Assembly: GCF_019334305.1 (NCBI RefSeq)
Contig: NZ_JAHWGH010000032.1
Coordinates: 1-64,000, forward strand
Origin: Rossellomorea orangium
Lineage (GTDB): Bacteria; Bacillota; Bacilli; Bacillales; Bacillaceae_B
Direction of reading: 5' to 3'
DNA length: 64,000 nucleotides
A program made the translations under genes and the position numbers. Each line of letters starts with the position of its first letter. Positions within the stretch are counted from its first letter, which is position 1. This document shows, piece after piece, positions 1 to 9,145 of the stretch. The notes beneath the pieces were generated by a model. It searched no databases, was not told where the DNA came from, and saw only the letters and a program-made list of their open reading frames with translations.

Positions 1-155
1 CGCAGGCGTAGCCGAGGAGGCTCACCGCCAGCCCCGCGGAAAGCGAGCACCTGTAGCGGAAATCAACCGCCACTCGCTACATCCAAAAGCAACAATGTAT
101 ACAAAAACAGCCAAAAGAAAAGTGGAGGCGGCTTGATCATGCCAGACAAGCATAA
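1..155. repeat. Dispersed composite repeat, copy A (cut by window start)
   Basis: Bases 1-116 match 22040-22155 with about four differences (core: GCGGAAAGCGAGCACCTG, then AATCAACCG and CTCGCTACATCC). A second module, GGAGGCGGCTTG followed by GACAAGCATA, lies at about 123-155 here; in the other copy it lies upstream of the shared block. The left end is outside the window. There is no gene in 1-391. The repeat is non-coding and looks like a family-specific palindromic element of Bacillaceae. Confidence 0.8.
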
Positions 156-248
156 GAACAATAGACCATCTTTTGGTTCATTCAACTTCTTAACTTGAAG
201 AACAAGTCGTCATCATGTACAGTTAAAATGGAAGAATGATAGAATAAG

Positions 249-287
249 TGCCAAGCCCCCCAGAATGTGCCAGGGCTTGGCATTTAC
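249..287 (+). terminator. Hairpin terminator of the gene left of the window
   Basis: TGCCAAGCCC pairs with GGGCTTGGCA across a 14-nt loop and is followed by a T-rich tract. No gene is visible before it, so it probably ends a + strand gene outside the window; the orientation is inferred. Confidence 0.55.
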
Positions 288-391
288 TTTCTGATTAAAT
301 TAATCTATCAATTTGTTTACATAGCTTTCTTTTAAAGGAAAATGTGTTAAACTCCTCCATAATCTTCTAAGAAAAAAGGATGTGTGAGGCA

Positions 392-1495
392 ATGAAAAAA
401 TATTTGCCGATAATGTTAACTGTATCGCTCATGCTGGGAGCCTGTTCCTCCCCTACTGCGACAAAGGAAAAGGAAAAAGAAGAAGCATCTTCTGAACAGA
501 AGCCAAGCGTAGAAAAAGAAATAGAAAAACAACAAGAGCCTGAAAAGAAACAGGAGCCTGAACAGCCTTATAAGCCTCTTGAACCTACTGAAGGTGCCGT
601 TTCGCTGAAGGAAACCCTCGCGAAAGAGGCTCAGACCCAGACAGATCAAGAGAATCAAAAGAAACAGCCGGAACGTAAAGTGCCTTTTGGTGAAACTCTA
701 TCAACCGATATGGAAGATTTATCTGACGGACCATTAAAGGATCACCGTCTGGTAACCTATTACGGGACACCAGCGTCAAAACACATGGGGATCCTTGGCC
801 AGCTGGAACCTGAAGAATACATAAAAAAACTGAAAGAACAGGCTCAGGTCTATTCCGACCTTGACCCTGAACGTCCAGCAGTACCTACGATTGAATTGAT
901 TACAACCATGGCCCAGAATGCACCGGGGAAAGATGGCGATTATGTGCAGATGACGTCCGAGGAGAATATCGAAACGTATGTGAAGCTTGCCGAGAAGCAT
1001 GATGCCCTCGTCTTGCTTGATATTCAACTTGGAACGGATACGGTCATGAATCAGGTGAAGATGGTGGAGAAATGGCTCAAGCACCCGAATGTTCACCTTG
1101 CGATCGATACGGAATTCCACGTAGCCCAAGGGGAAAAACCTGGAGAAGATCTTGGTGAAGTGGATGGCCGGGACATACAGGAGGCAGTCGAATATATCTC
1201 TGACCTTGCCGAAAAGAACAACCTGCCGGATAAATTGGTACTCGTTCACCAGTTCACAGGTCCCGTACTGTTCAATAAGGATGCGATAGAACCGACTGAA
1301 AATGTGGAAGTGGCCATTAACTTTGACGGCTGGGGAGCCGCTGCGGATAAGCTGGCCCTCTACCGGAGATACATCCGTGATGAACCGGCTCAATATGGCG
1401 CATTCAAGATTTTCTATGATAAAGATGTGCCTGTCCTAACACCTGAAGAGGTGCTGAAAATGGACCCTAGCCCTGCCGTCGTCAACTATCAATAA
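392..1495 (+). CDS. Lipoprotein of unknown function
   Basis: Predicted secreted, membrane-anchored lipoprotein of 367 residues. It has a short basic N-terminus, a hydrophobic segment and a lipobox LGAC with the lipid-modified Cys near residue 18. A charged linker of about 90 residues rich in Lys, Glu and Pro follows, probably spanning the cell wall. The C-terminal region of about 250 residues alternates helices and strands (patterns such as LVTYYGTP, LLDIQLG, LAIDTEFHV, VLVHQF, VAINFDGWG), which looks like a barrel-type enzyme fold, but I do not recognise the family. The ATG at 392 was chosen over the one at 380 because AAGGA at 376-380 is then 11 nt upstream and a proper signal peptide results. 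It is monocistronic, with a terminator directly after it. Confidence 0.8.
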   Translation: MKKYLPIMLTVSLMLGACSSPTATKEKEKEEASSEQKPSVEKEIEKQQEPEKKQEPEQPYKPLEPTEGAVSLKETLAKEAQTQTDQENQKKQPERKVPFGETLSTDMEDLSDGPLKDHRLVTYYGTPASKHMGILGQLEPEEYIKKLKEQAQVYSDLDPERPAVPTIELITTMAQNAPGKDGDYVQMTSEENIETYVKLAEKHDALVLLDIQLGTDTVMNQVKMVEKWLKHPNVHLAIDTEFHVAQGEKPGEDLGEVDGRDIQEAVEYISDLAEKNNLPDKLVLVHQFTGPVLFNKDAIEPTENVEVAINFDGWGAAADKLALYRRYIRDEPAQYGAFKIFYDKDVPVLTPEEVLKMDPSPAVVNYQ

Positions 1496-1500
1496 TGTAA

Positions 1501-1539
1501 AAAAGCAAGGACCTCCACTCTGGAAGTCCTTGCTTTTTA
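1501..1539. terminator. Bidirectional terminator between lipoprotein gene and motS
   Basis: A stem of about 17 bp (AAAAGCAAGGAC... with ...GTCCTTGCTTTTT) with a 3-nt loop. T-tracts on both strands serve the two convergent genes. Confidence 0.85.
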
Positions 1540-2271
1540 TTGTTCCTCAAATTGGGGGTCGGTGATGATCACTTCAACCCGCCTGTTCTTTTGGAGATTT
1601 TCACTTGTATCATTCGGTGCAATCGGGCGTGTATCTCCATACCCCACAGCAATGAAGCGAGTGGGATCCAAATTCTCGGTCCGGGTTAAATAACGGATCA
1701 CACTGCTGGCCCTGGCGGAGGAGAGCTCCCAGTTCGAAGGGAACCGGTATGTATCAATCGGACGATTATCCGTATGTCCTTCCACCTTTACAAAGTTCGG
1801 GATCCCTGCTAAAAGATCAGCTACTTTGTTTAAGAACGGATAAGCATCCTCGAGGACCGTCGCTTCACCGGAGTCAAACAGCGCCTGCTCCTGTAGTACA
1901 AGTACGACACCCCGCTCCGTTCTGGTCGCGACAATGACGTCACTCAGTTTATTTTCTTTCAAATAGCTTTGGATATTGGCAAGCAGCGAGTTTAAATCCT
2001 GATCCTCCTCACTCCCCTGGGGTTGTGAGTCCTCTGATTCCATTTCCGGTTCTGCCGACGGATCATCAAAAGGAATAACAGAAGGATAAAACTCAAGGAT
2101 CTGACGCTGCTGAAAGGAATCAGCAATGGTCCTGAATTTCACAATATCGATTTGAGACATGGAGAATAATAGAATGAAGAATACGAGAATCAATGTGATA
2201 AGATCAGAAAACGTAACCATCCATCTCGGAGCCCCTTTAGGCTCTGATGCCGGTCTTCGCCTACGCTTCAT
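1537..2271 (-). CDS. motS: Flagellar stator subunit MotS (Na+-type MotB homologue)
   Basis: Peptidoglycan-anchored stator subunit of 244 residues that, with MotP, forms the ion channel driving the flagellum. It has a basic N-terminus, one transmembrane helix (about 17-40) with the ion-binding Asp at residue 23 in TFSDLITL, and a C-terminal OmpA-like peptidoglycan-binding domain (about 125-240, with GHTDNRPI and SSARASSV). A Val lies seven residues after the Asp, as in Na+-type MotS; MotB proteins have Leu there (from memory of stator work). The ATG at 2271 is preferred because GAGAGGA is 9 nt upstream; longer starts run far into motP. It overlaps motP by 11 nt, so translation is probably coupled. 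Confidence 0.92.
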   Translation of the reverse strand: MKRRRRPASEPKGAPRWMVTFSDLITLILVFFILLFSMSQIDIVKFRTIADSFQQRQILEFYPSVIPFDDPSAEPEMESEDSQPQGSEEDQDLNSLLANIQSYLKENKLSDVIVATRTERGVVLVLQEQALFDSGEATVLEDAYPFLNKVADLLAGIPNFVKVEGHTDNRPIDTYRFPSNWELSSARASSVIRYLTRTENLDPTRFIAVGYGDTRPIAPNDTSENLQKNRRVEVIITDPQFEEQ

Positions 2272-3076
2272 CTTGTAGTGTCCTCTCTTTACCACTTTGT
2301 GAATATAACTGCAATTCTTCATGGGATAAGAAAACCCTTAGTTTTTCTTCCAGTATTTTCGGATTTTGACCGGACTGTACCCCGATCACGCCTTCTATTA
2401 CAATCTGCTTCATGAATACTTCTTTCTCTGTCTTCATTGCAAGCTTGGATGCCATCGGCAGGAACACAAGATTTGCAAGTAACGATCCATACAGGGTCGT
2501 CAGGAGAGCAATCGCCATATTGGGACCCAGTGACGACGGATCGTTCAGATTTTTCAACATCAGCACAAGACCGATCAGCGTACCAATCATCCCCCAGGCA
2601 GGTGCATATTCCCCAGCCTTATCGAGTAAGCTCTTATTTTTACGATGTCTTTCTTCTAATGCAATGATTTCAGCATTCATAATATCGATGATGACGTCCT
2701 GCTCGATTCCATCGACGGCGAGCAAGACCCCTTTTCTGATAAACGGATCGTCGACCATTTCCACTTCCGCCTCAAGTGAAAGAAGACCTTCACGTCTAGC
2801 TTTTTCAGATAATGTGACGAACGTACGAATGAGATCGTGAAGATCATATTCCACATCACGAAAGGATTCTCTCATCACTTTACCCAGCTGTTTCAATTCC
2901 CTGATCGAAAAGCTGACCAGCATGGCCGCAATCAGTCCGCCGATGACAACCAGCATGGACGGAAGATCGATGAAGGAACTGAAGCCGGTCAAACCTGCAT
3001 TCGAAATGATGGCGAACGCAACGAATAGAAACCCTACTACAACCCCGATTGGTGTAAGAACATCAAGCTTTTTCAT
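2261..3076 (-). CDS. motP: Flagellar stator subunit MotP (MotA homologue)
   Basis: Stator membrane protein of 271 residues with four predicted transmembrane helices: two near the N-terminus (about 5-25 and 32-55) and two around 150-200. Between them lies a charged cytoplasmic region that contacts the rotor protein FliG in this family. The motif [13 protein letters not shown] matches the conserved Pro-containing helix of MotA/MotP. The start ATG has GGAGAG 6 nt upstream. It lies 60 bp after ccpA on the same strand and overlaps motS. The ccpA-motPS order is the one known from B. subtilis, where the three genes are co-transcribed. Confidence 0.93.
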   Translation of the reverse strand: MKKLDVLTPIGVVVGFLFVAFAIISNAGLTGFSSFIDLPSMLVVIGGLIAAMLVSFSIRELKQLGKVMRESFRDVEYDLHDLIRTFVTLSEKARREGLLSLEAEVEMVDDPFIRKGVLLAVDGIEQDVIIDIMNAEIIALEERHRKNKSLLDKAGEYAPAWGMIGTLIGLVLMLKNLNDPSSLGPNMAIALLTTLYGSLLANLVFLPMASKLAMKTEKEVFMKQIVIEGVIGVQSGQNPKILEEKLRVFLSHEELQLYSQSGKERTLQDEA

Positions 3077-3136
3077 TTTGACTCTCCCTACAAAAATAAG
3101 TTCTGTTTGTCTTTATCCTTTATATCGACAAACTTC

Positions 3137-4135
3137 TTATTTTGTTGAGTTGCGGTGCTCAATTCGATGAGGAAGAACAACCGTCGATTCATCCACTGTT
3201 TCTTTGTTCATATATTTCGTCAATAACCTCATGGCAACTGCCCCGATATCGTATAAAGGCTGTACGACTGAAGTCAGTTGAGGTCTTACCATAAGCGCTA
3301 ATCGTGTATTATCGAAGCTGATAACCTCTACTTCTTCCGGGATGGAGACGTTTTGATCCTGTGCACCGTGAACGACACCGAGGGCCGTCTCGTCATTTCC
3401 GACGAAGATGGCTGTCGGCTTGTCCGAGAGCTCAGAGAACTTCTGCCATGCTTCAAGGCCAGAATCGTATGTGTATTCGCCTTCTACCACCAGATCATCG
3501 CTGTACTCGACGCCTGCCTTGGCAAGAGCCTCTCTATATCCTTCCAGCTTGAACTTCATGTTGATCGTATCGTGGAATGGACCGCTGACGAACCCGATGC
3601 GCTTATGGCCTTTTTCAAGCAGTTCAGAAACTGCGTCAAAGGAAGCTGCCTTGTAATCGATATTGACAGAAGGAATCTTGTTCGTTTCTTCCACCGCACC
3701 CGCTAACACGATCGGCACAGGAGAACGTTCAAACTCCTGAACATGCTCTTCTGAAATATGTCCCCCAAGGAACAGGATGCCGTCCACTTGTTTCCCGAGC
3801 ATCGTATTCAACAGATGAAGTTCCTTCTCTGCATTTTGATCCGAGTTGCTTAGAATGATGTTGTATTTATACATTGTGGCGATATCTTCAATCCCACGTG
3901 CCAGTTCTGCATAGAAAATGTTCGAAATATCAGGGATGATAACTCCGACAGTCGTCGTCTTCTTACTGGCAAGACCCCTTGCAACAGCATTCGGGCGGTA
4001 TCCGAGTCGATCAATGACCTCTAATACCTTCTTTCTAGTTGCCGGCTTCACATTCGGGTTTCCGTTCACTACACGGGAAACCGTCGCCATCGATACGTTG
4101 GCTTCTCTTGCTACATCATATATTGTCACGTTCAT
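3137..4135 (-). CDS. ccpA: Catabolite control protein A
   Basis: LacI/GalR-family regulator of 332 residues, the normal length. The N-terminal helix-turn-helix (about 1-60) contains [19 protein letters not shown] and the hinge helix region [12 protein letters not shown] periplasmic-binding-protein-like effector domain follows. With HPr-Ser-P it binds cre sites and controls carbon catabolite repression and activation. The sequence is very close to known Bacillus CcpA. The ATG has AAAGGAGTG 10 nt upstream. It lies downstream of aroA on the same strand but is separated from it by a terminator and a 375 bp gap, so it probably has its own promoter. Confidence 0.96.
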   Translation of the reverse strand: MNVTIYDVAREANVSMATVSRVVNGNPNVKPATRKKVLEVIDRLGYRPNAVARGLASKKTTTVGVIIPDISNIFYAELARGIEDIATMYKYNIILSNSDQNAEKELHLLNTMLGKQVDGILFLGGHISEEHVQEFERSPVPIVLAGAVEETNKIPSVNIDYKAASFDAVSELLEKGHKRIGFVSGPFHDTINMKFKLEGYREALAKAGVEYSDDLVVEGEYTYDSGLEAWQKFSELSDKPTAIFVGNDETALGVVHGAQDQNVSIPEEVEVISFDNTRLALMVRPQLTSVVQPLYDIGAVAMRLLTKYMNKETVDESTVVLPHRIEHRNSTK

Positions 4136-4350
4136 AGCTTACTTACACTCCTTTACTCTTCTACTCATTTACCTTATTCTACACCAATTAAACCTAAAGA
4201 AAAAAGCGATTACAATAGTTTGTTAAAAAATGCACATATTTATGTTCACATTAGTGTTTATATAGGTTATTTATCTGCAATTATGTAGATAATCATACGA
4301 TAGTCTTTATATTCCTGCAATGCGTGTGCTTTTATTTGTGCAAAAAGATT

Positions 4351-4359
4351 ATTATAGCA
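4351..4359 (-). promoter_or_regulatory. Candidate extended -10 promoter for ccpA
   Basis: On the minus strand TGCTATAAT forms an extended -10 element with no good -35. It would give a leader of about 210 nt before ccpA. The rest of the 4136-4465 gap is AT-rich and holds no gene I can support. Confidence 0.35.
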
Positions 4360-4465
4360 TAGTGGTGGGGAGTTTGGTGGATCTATTTTTGTGTGGGGAA
4401 ATTGGTGACAATGGTGTTTCGCTGATATTCGTTTTTAACGCAAAGACCGCATCTCATTCTAATAA

Positions 4466-4504
4466 TCAAAAAGAGCCGGATCCCGATAAAAGGATCCAGC
4501 TCTT
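4466..4504 (-). terminator. Terminator of aroA
   Basis: AAGAGCTGGATCC and GGATCCGGCTCTT pair on the minus strand and are followed by a T-rich tract, 7 bp after the aroA stop codon. Confidence 0.85.
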
Positions 4505-4510
4505 CTAAAA

Positions 4511-5587
4511 TTACACCTCTATCGTTCTGCCCTTCATCAGCTCCTGGTAGAAATGATCGAATTGATCAAGATCCATTTGCTGAGCAGAGTCGGATAACGC
4601 TACGGCAGGATCAGGATGGACTTCTGCCATGACTCCGTCTGCGCCAATGGCAATTGCCGCTTTAGCCGTTGGAAGGAGTAAATCCCTGCGTCCAGTAGAG
4701 TGAGTGACATCTACGAATACCGGCAGATGCGTCTCCTGCTTCAGGATAGGGACAGCTGAAATGTCCAGGGTGTTTCTTGTTGCTTTTTCATACGTTCGGA
4801 TTCCTCGTTCACAAAGGATGATGTCCCCATTACCTTGTGAAATGATATATTCGGCAGCATTGATGAATTCATCGATCGTTGCCGCTAAACCACGTTTAAG
4901 CAATACAGGCTTCTTTACGGAACCCGCGGCTTTTAGTAGCTCGAAGTTTTGCATATTTCGTGCACCGATTTGAATGACATCGATGTATTCTAATGCCGGC
5001 TCGATGTCTGCAGGATTCACGATTTCACTGACGACAGCCAAATCGTATTCGTCTGCCACTTTTTTAAGTATCTTTAAGCCTTCAATGCCAAGGCCCTGGA
5101 AGTCATAAGGTGATGTTCTCGGTTTGAACGCTCCGCCTCGAAGCAATTTCAATCCTTTTGCTTTTACTGCTTTCGCCACTGCCGCTACTTGTTCATAGGA
5201 TTCAACGGCACAAGGACCGAAGACGAAATGAGGTTTTCCATCTCCAATGGCTTCTCCATTAATGTTGACAATTGTATCCTCAGGTTTCTTTTTACGGGAA
5301 ACGAGCAATGCTTTACGATGATCGTCTTTTTGCAGCTCCAAACCGGCTTTAAAGATCTCTTTGAAAATATGTTCAATGGTCGAATGTTCGAATGGACCGT
5401 TATTATTTTCCTTGATCAAGTCAAGCATGCCTCTTTCACGAACAGGATCATAGCGGTATACTCCTTGAGTCTCCTTGACACGCCCGATTTCCTGAACTAG
5501 TTTAGCACGTTCATTGATGGTCTCTAATAGTTTTAAGTTCATCTCGTCGACTTGTTTTCGTAATTGATCGAGCTCTTGATTACTCAC
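4511..5587 (-). CDS. aroA: Bifunctional chorismate mutase / DAHP synthase
   Basis: First committed enzyme of aromatic amino acid synthesis: it condenses phosphoenolpyruvate and erythrose-4-phosphate to DAHP. The fused AroQ-type chorismate mutase domain gives allosteric control in Bacillus. The mutase is at about residues 1-90 ([27 protein letters not shown]). The DAHP synthase barrel follows ([40 protein letters not shown]). Its length of 358 matches B. subtilis AroA. The start is GTG with AAAGGGTG 7-8 nt upstream. It is transcribed away from the FtsA-like gene. Confidence 0.95.
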   Translation of the reverse strand: MSNQELDQLRKQVDEMNLKLLETINERAKLVQEIGRVKETQGVYRYDPVRERGMLDLIKENNNGPFEHSTIEHIFKEIFKAGLELQKDDHRKALLVSRKKKPEDTIVNINGEAIGDGKPHFVFGPCAVESYEQVAAVAKAVKAKGLKLLRGGAFKPRTSPYDFQGLGIEGLKILKKVADEYDLAVVSEIVNPADIEPALEYIDVIQIGARNMQNFELLKAAGSVKKPVLLKRGLAATIDEFINAAEYIISQGNGDIILCERGIRTYEKATRNTLDISAVPILKQETHLPVFVDVTHSTGRRDLLLPTAKAAIAIGADGVMAEVHPDPAVALSDSAQQMDLDQFDHFYQELMKGRTIEV

Positions 5588-5791
5588 AATACAGCACCCT
5601 TTCTTTTTTTATCCTGTTCATACGTAAAAACTGTTATAGTATTAAGAAAGTATGATACATTTTTGATATTGAAACTTATTATAATAGAACAGATCTAAAA
5701 TGTCACGACAAAATTCTTTATTAATTAGACGCTTTTAAGCGCTAAAGCATTTAGTATAGTATGAGAATAGGCTAAAGTGGGTGAACACGAA

Positions 5792-7948
5792 TTGAAAAAA
5801 AAGCAAAAAATCTTTGCATTAGACATCGGTACCCGATCCGTTGTGGGTATTATTTTAGAAGAAATAGACGGAATATTTCAAGTTTCAGATATATTGATAG
5901 AAGAACATAAGAAGAGAGCCATGCTGGATGGGCAGATTCATGACGTTCCTGCGGTTGCAGAGGTCATCTCCTCCATTAAGGGACAGTTGGAGAAGAAACA
6001 CGGCCCCCTTCACAAAGTGTGCGTCGCTGCAGCCGGACGGGCCCTTAAAACAGAAACGGCTCTATCCACATCCACTATAAAGGGAAAACCCCTTCTTCGG
6101 AAGAACGATATCCTGCATCTGGAGCTGAGCGCCGTTCAACAGGCACAGGCACTAGCAGCAGAACATCAAGAGAATGCGAAAGGCTATCATTACTATTGTG
6201 TAGGCTATTCCGTCCTCTTTTACCGGTTGGATGGAGAGGAGATCGGCAGTCTGATCGATCAGCAGGGCGATGAAGCGAGCGTGGAAATCATCGCCACATT
6301 CCTTCCCCGTGTTGTCGTGGAGTCCCTGATTGCTGCACTGAACCGTGCCGATCTGGAAATGGAAGCCCTGACCCTGGAACCGATTGCCGCAATCAATGTG
6401 CTCATCCCTGAGTCCATGCGGCGCCTGAACGTCGCTCTCGTGGATATTGGAGCGGGAACATCCGATATTGCCATTACCAACATGGGGACCGTCATCGCTT
6501 ATGGGATGGTCCCGACAGCAGGAGACGAAATAACGGAAAGCATCAGCAATGAATTGCTCCTCGACTTTCCATTGGCAGAGCAGGCCAAAAGACAGCTCCA
6601 TTCCTCTGGGGAGATGACGGTTACCGATATTCTCGGATTTGAAACGATTGTCACAACACAAGAAGTAATCGAAAAAATCTCACCTGCCGTAGATCGATTG
6701 TCCGGAGAGATCTCGAAGGAAATTCTTCGATTAAATAATGGGAAGCCCCCTCAGGCGGTCATGCTCGTAGGGGGAGGCAGCTTGACGCCGGAACTTCCCC
6801 AGAGACTCGCTTCATCTCTGGAGCTTCCGCATAATCGTGTAGCTGTAAGAGGCGTTGATGCTATTCAGAATGTGACCTTATCCGATGAAGTGACGAAGGG
6901 TCCAGAGCTTGTCACTCCGATTGGAATCGCCATCGCTGCGAAACAGGCACCTGTTCAATACGTAACAGCATATGTGAATGATCAGCCTGTCCGATTATTT
7001 GAAGTAAAAGACCTGACTGTCGGTGACTGCATCCTTGCTGCCGGCCTGAAGTTAACCAAATGGCATGGTACCCCGGGGCGAGGTTACTTTGTCAACGTGA
7101 ATGGACAGGATATCACCTTACCCGGTGGCCATGGCGAACCGCCACTCATTGAGAAGAACGGTCAGCCGGGTGCACTTGATCAACCCATTCAGAATCATGA
7201 CAGAATTACGGTTCAGAAAGGGAAGGACGGCTCTTCTCCTCACGTTACGATTGGAGAACTTGTAGATACTTCTTCTTCAAAACAGATTGTGATAGACGGA
7301 AACCCGTATCTGCTCACACCCCTTGTCTTCCGAAACAATCAGACCGGATCAGTGGACGAATTCATCCAGGACCGGGATGTGATCCGAATACAATTGATTG
7401 ATACCCTGATGGACCTTCTTACCCACACGGGCTATCAACATTGGTTGGAGAGCACGAAGCCATTCCGCATCTCCATTAATGGTGTAGATACATTCTTCCC
7501 GGCCTATAGTGGGAAGTTATTCATACACGGAATCGAGGCTAAGCTCTCTGCGAAAATCCAGGAGGGGGATATCATTTCATTCAAGTCCGCCGTCACTCCT
7601 ACCGTAAAGGATCTTCTCATCAAAAAGCAGATCAATATGGAATCCGGGATTCGCATCACGTTTAACGGCGAAGAGGTTTTTCTAAAGAAAGAAGGCTCCC
7701 GGATCACACGAAACGGCAGCAAGCTCGAAATGGACGACCAAGTATTCCATGGCGACTCGATAGATATAGCAGAACTTCAAGCGGGCTCGTTTATTTTCCA
7801 AGACTTATTCAACGAAGTGGAAATCAATATGCCACCTCATTCAAACGGAAACTTCGTCCTTTTGAAAAATGGTATGGAAACGACCTTTTATGAAGAAATT
7901 CAACAGGGTGACGAGCTGGAAATCGTCTGGCCACAAACCACCAGCTGA
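5792..7948 (+). CDS. FtsA/PilM-like actin-fold ATPase with repeated C-terminal region
   Basis: Large cytoplasmic protein of about 718 residues. Residues 1-380 are an actin/Hsp70-type ATPase fold like FtsA or PilM, with phosphate-1 motif FALDIGTRSVVG, phosphate-2 VALVDIGAGTSDIAI and adenosine motif VMLVGGGSLTPELP. An inserted 1C-like domain lies at about 75-170. From about 400 to the end are four degenerate beta-rich units, each with an NG turn and a GD or HD step (see findings). No transmembrane segment or clear C-terminal amphipathic helix is visible. TTG at 5792 is preferred because GGGTGA is 7 nt upstream; GTG at 5777 lacks a ribosome site. FtsA-type proteins tether filaments to membranes; the role of this longer paralogue is not known to me. 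Monocistronic, divergent from aroA. Confidence 0.75.
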   Translation: MKKKQKIFALDIGTRSVVGIILEEIDGIFQVSDILIEEHKKRAMLDGQIHDVPAVAEVISSIKGQLEKKHGPLHKVCVAAAGRALKTETALSTSTIKGKPLLRKNDILHLELSAVQQAQALAAEHQENAKGYHYYCVGYSVLFYRLDGEEIGSLIDQQGDEASVEIIATFLPRVVVESLIAALNRADLEMEALTLEPIAAINVLIPESMRRLNVALVDIGAGTSDIAITNMGTVIAYGMVPTAGDEITESISNELLLDFPLAEQAKRQLHSSGEMTVTDILGFETIVTTQEVIEKISPAVDRLSGEISKEILRLNNGKPPQAVMLVGGGSLTPELPQRLASSLELPHNRVAVRGVDAIQNVTLSDEVTKGPELVTPIGIAIAAKQAPVQYVTAYVNDQPVRLFEVKDLTVGDCILAAGLKLTKWHGTPGRGYFVNVNGQDITLPGGHGEPPLIEKNGQPGALDQPIQNHDRITVQKGKDGSSPHVTIGELVDTSSSKQIVIDGNPYLLTPLVFRNNQTGSVDEFIQDRDVIRIQLIDTLMDLLTHTGYQHWLESTKPFRISINGVDTFFPAYSGKLFIHGIEAKLSAKIQEGDIISFKSAVTPTVKDLLIKKQINMESGIRITFNGEEVFLKKEGSRITRNGSKLEMDDQVFHGDSIDIAELQAGSFIFQDLFNEVEINMPPHSNGNFVLLKNGMETTFYEEIQQGDELEIVWPQTTS

Positions 7949-7957
7949 ATAGAATGC

Positions 7958-7989
7958 AAAAAAACTGGCATTTACGCCAGTTTTTTTAT
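7958..7989. terminator. Bidirectional terminator
   Basis: AAAAAAACTGGC and GCCAGTTTTTTT with a 6-nt loop. It serves the FtsA-like gene on + and the YtxH-like gene on -. Confidence 0.9.
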
Positions 7990-8543
7990 TATGATCCAAC
8001 TTGACCGGGGATACTGCTCGTACGGTTGGTTGGATGGATATGTTGATCCTCTGTGGATACGGAACTTGTCTGCTGTGTTGGAGTGGAAGTGGACTCTCCC
8101 GTCACTTCTTCTCCCGCCTCTTTCACCTTGCCTCCAATATCCTTTAATTCCTCTGCCGCTTCTTTCGTCGTAGCAATCATTTCGGTTGAATCATCTTTAA
8201 TTTGATTGACTTGATCAATGACATCATCATTTACCTTTTCATACAGGCTCTGTGCATCGTTGATGGCTTCCTTTAACACCCCCGACGCTGTTTTGATGCG
8301 GTCTTGCATTTCATTTACAACTCCTGATGGATCTTCTTTCACCTTTGCTACCATATCCATAGTGGAATCCTTCATATTTGATGTTCGGGATGTCACGTTC
8401 TTTCGAGTCGTCTTATCCAGCATGGCGATGGCTCCACCCACGACGGCTCCCACTACCATTCCTTTTACCAATTTCCCATTTCTTTTCCCTTTCACTTGTG
8501 TATTATTTCTCGTCACAGTTTCATAAGGTACAGGTTGTGTCAT
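7989..8543 (-). CDS. YtxH-domain protein
   Basis: Small membrane-associated protein of 184 residues. A Gly/Ala-rich hydrophobic helix at about 30-46 (GMVVGAVVGGAIAML) is followed by a long amphipathic helical region with Lys/Glu/Asp heptads and a polar tail rich in Ser, Thr and Gln. This is the YtxH/general-stress layout; the biochemical function is unknown. The ATG at 8543 is used because GGAGGA is 7 nt upstream; the ATG at 8558 overlaps that ribosome site. A sigma-B-like promoter precedes it (8587-8611), which fits a stress role. It lies next to the ytxGHJ cluster. Confidence 0.8.
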   Translation of the reverse strand: MTQPVPYETVTRNNTQVKGKRNGKLVKGMVVGAVVGGAIAMLDKTTRKNVTSRTSNMKDSTMDMVAKVKEDPSGVVNEMQDRIKTASGVLKEAINDAQSLYEKVNDDVIDQVNQIKDDSTEMIATTKEAAEELKDIGGKVKEAGEEVTGESTSTPTQQTSSVSTEDQHIHPTNRTSSIPGQVGS

Positions 8544-8586
8544 GAATCGTTCCTCCATTAATTTGTTTTTTATTCTTATCTATTAC

Positions 8587-8611
8587 CTTCCCGGTGAGAG
8601 GAGGAATAAAC
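8587..8611 (-). promoter_or_regulatory. Candidate sigma-B promoter of the YtxH-like gene
   Basis: On the minus strand GTTTAT, a 13-nt spacer and GGGAAG are close to the sigma-B consensus GTTTAA-N13-GGGTAT. The start codon is about 44 nt further on. Confidence 0.5.
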
Positions 8612-8679
8612 GTGCAGAAGGGAATTACCAGAAATTATCAAATGATTGTTATGAATAGTACTCAGATGAAACAAACATA

Positions 8680-8706
8680 AAAAAGACCCTGACATAATCA
8701 GAGTCC
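8680..8706 (-). terminator. Terminator of ytxJ
   Basis: GACTCTGA and TCAGGGTC with a 5-nt loop, then a T-run on the minus strand, just after the ytxJ stop codon. Confidence 0.75.
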
Positions 8707-8712
8707 AATGTC

Positions 8713-9027
8713 TTACAGCTTATCCAATTCACTTTCTGTGATCTTCCAGTGGGAAGCATTCCAGCCCGGCTTCCCGTCGATAAATAGGAAGGCTTGGGGC
8801 GATTCATGCTTGATGCCGTATTTTTCGGCGATATGTTGGGATAGTTCCCTTGCCTCTTGCACGGCTAAGTAGTAGCCGTCTTCCTCTTCATGTTTGCTTA
8901 AAAATGCCTGGTACTCACTGAAAGCATTTGAGCTCACGGGACAAGTCAAGCTGTGCTTCATGAAGAAGAACCGTGGGTTTGTTTCAGAAAGCTGTTCAAA
9001 TTCTTGAACGGTGTCAATCTTATTCAT
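8713..9027 (-). CDS. ytxJ: YtxJ, bacillithiol-system redox protein
   Basis: Thioredoxin-fold protein of 104 residues. The motif HSLTCPVSS near residue 27 places a single active-site Cys before Pro, as in the monothiol bacilliredoxin-like YtxJ family. A cis-Pro region SPQAFLFIDG follows. In Firmicutes it is thought to work with bacillithiol in thiol repair. The ATG at 9027 is preferred because AAAGGT is 11 nt upstream; the ATG at 9036 is only 2-3 nt from that site. It is the last gene of a ytxG-ytxH-ytxJ series as in B. subtilis, but a strong hairpin separates it from ytxH. Confidence 0.85.
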   Translation of the reverse strand: MNKIDTVQEFEQLSETNPRFFFMKHSLTCPVSSNAFSEYQAFLSKHEEEDGYYLAVQEARELSQHIAEKYGIKHESPQAFLFIDGKPGWNASHWKITESELDKL

Positions 9028-9093
9028 ACAATCCATCTACCTTTCCTAAAGATGTTTGATATTTTCAGCCGAAAAAACCCGGCTTTTTTCTCA

Positions 9094-9130
9094 ACAAAAA
9101 AACGGTGAAGTAATCATATCACTTCACCGT
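9094..9130 (-). terminator. Terminator between ytxH and ytxJ
   Basis: ACGGTGAAGT and ACTTCACCGT pair on the minus strand and are followed by seven T. This would end most ytxGH transcripts before ytxJ. Confidence 0.85.
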
Positions 9131-9145
9131 CCCTGGAATCAATTA

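Noticed and set aside
4320-4508. 62-codon + strand ORF between ccpA and aroA
   Set aside because: Runs through the aroA terminator and has no ribosome site.
5734-5747. Possible cre (CcpA) site TTTAAGCGCTAAAG
   Set aside because: Three mismatches to the consensus and no link to carbon metabolism in the adjacent genes; chance level.
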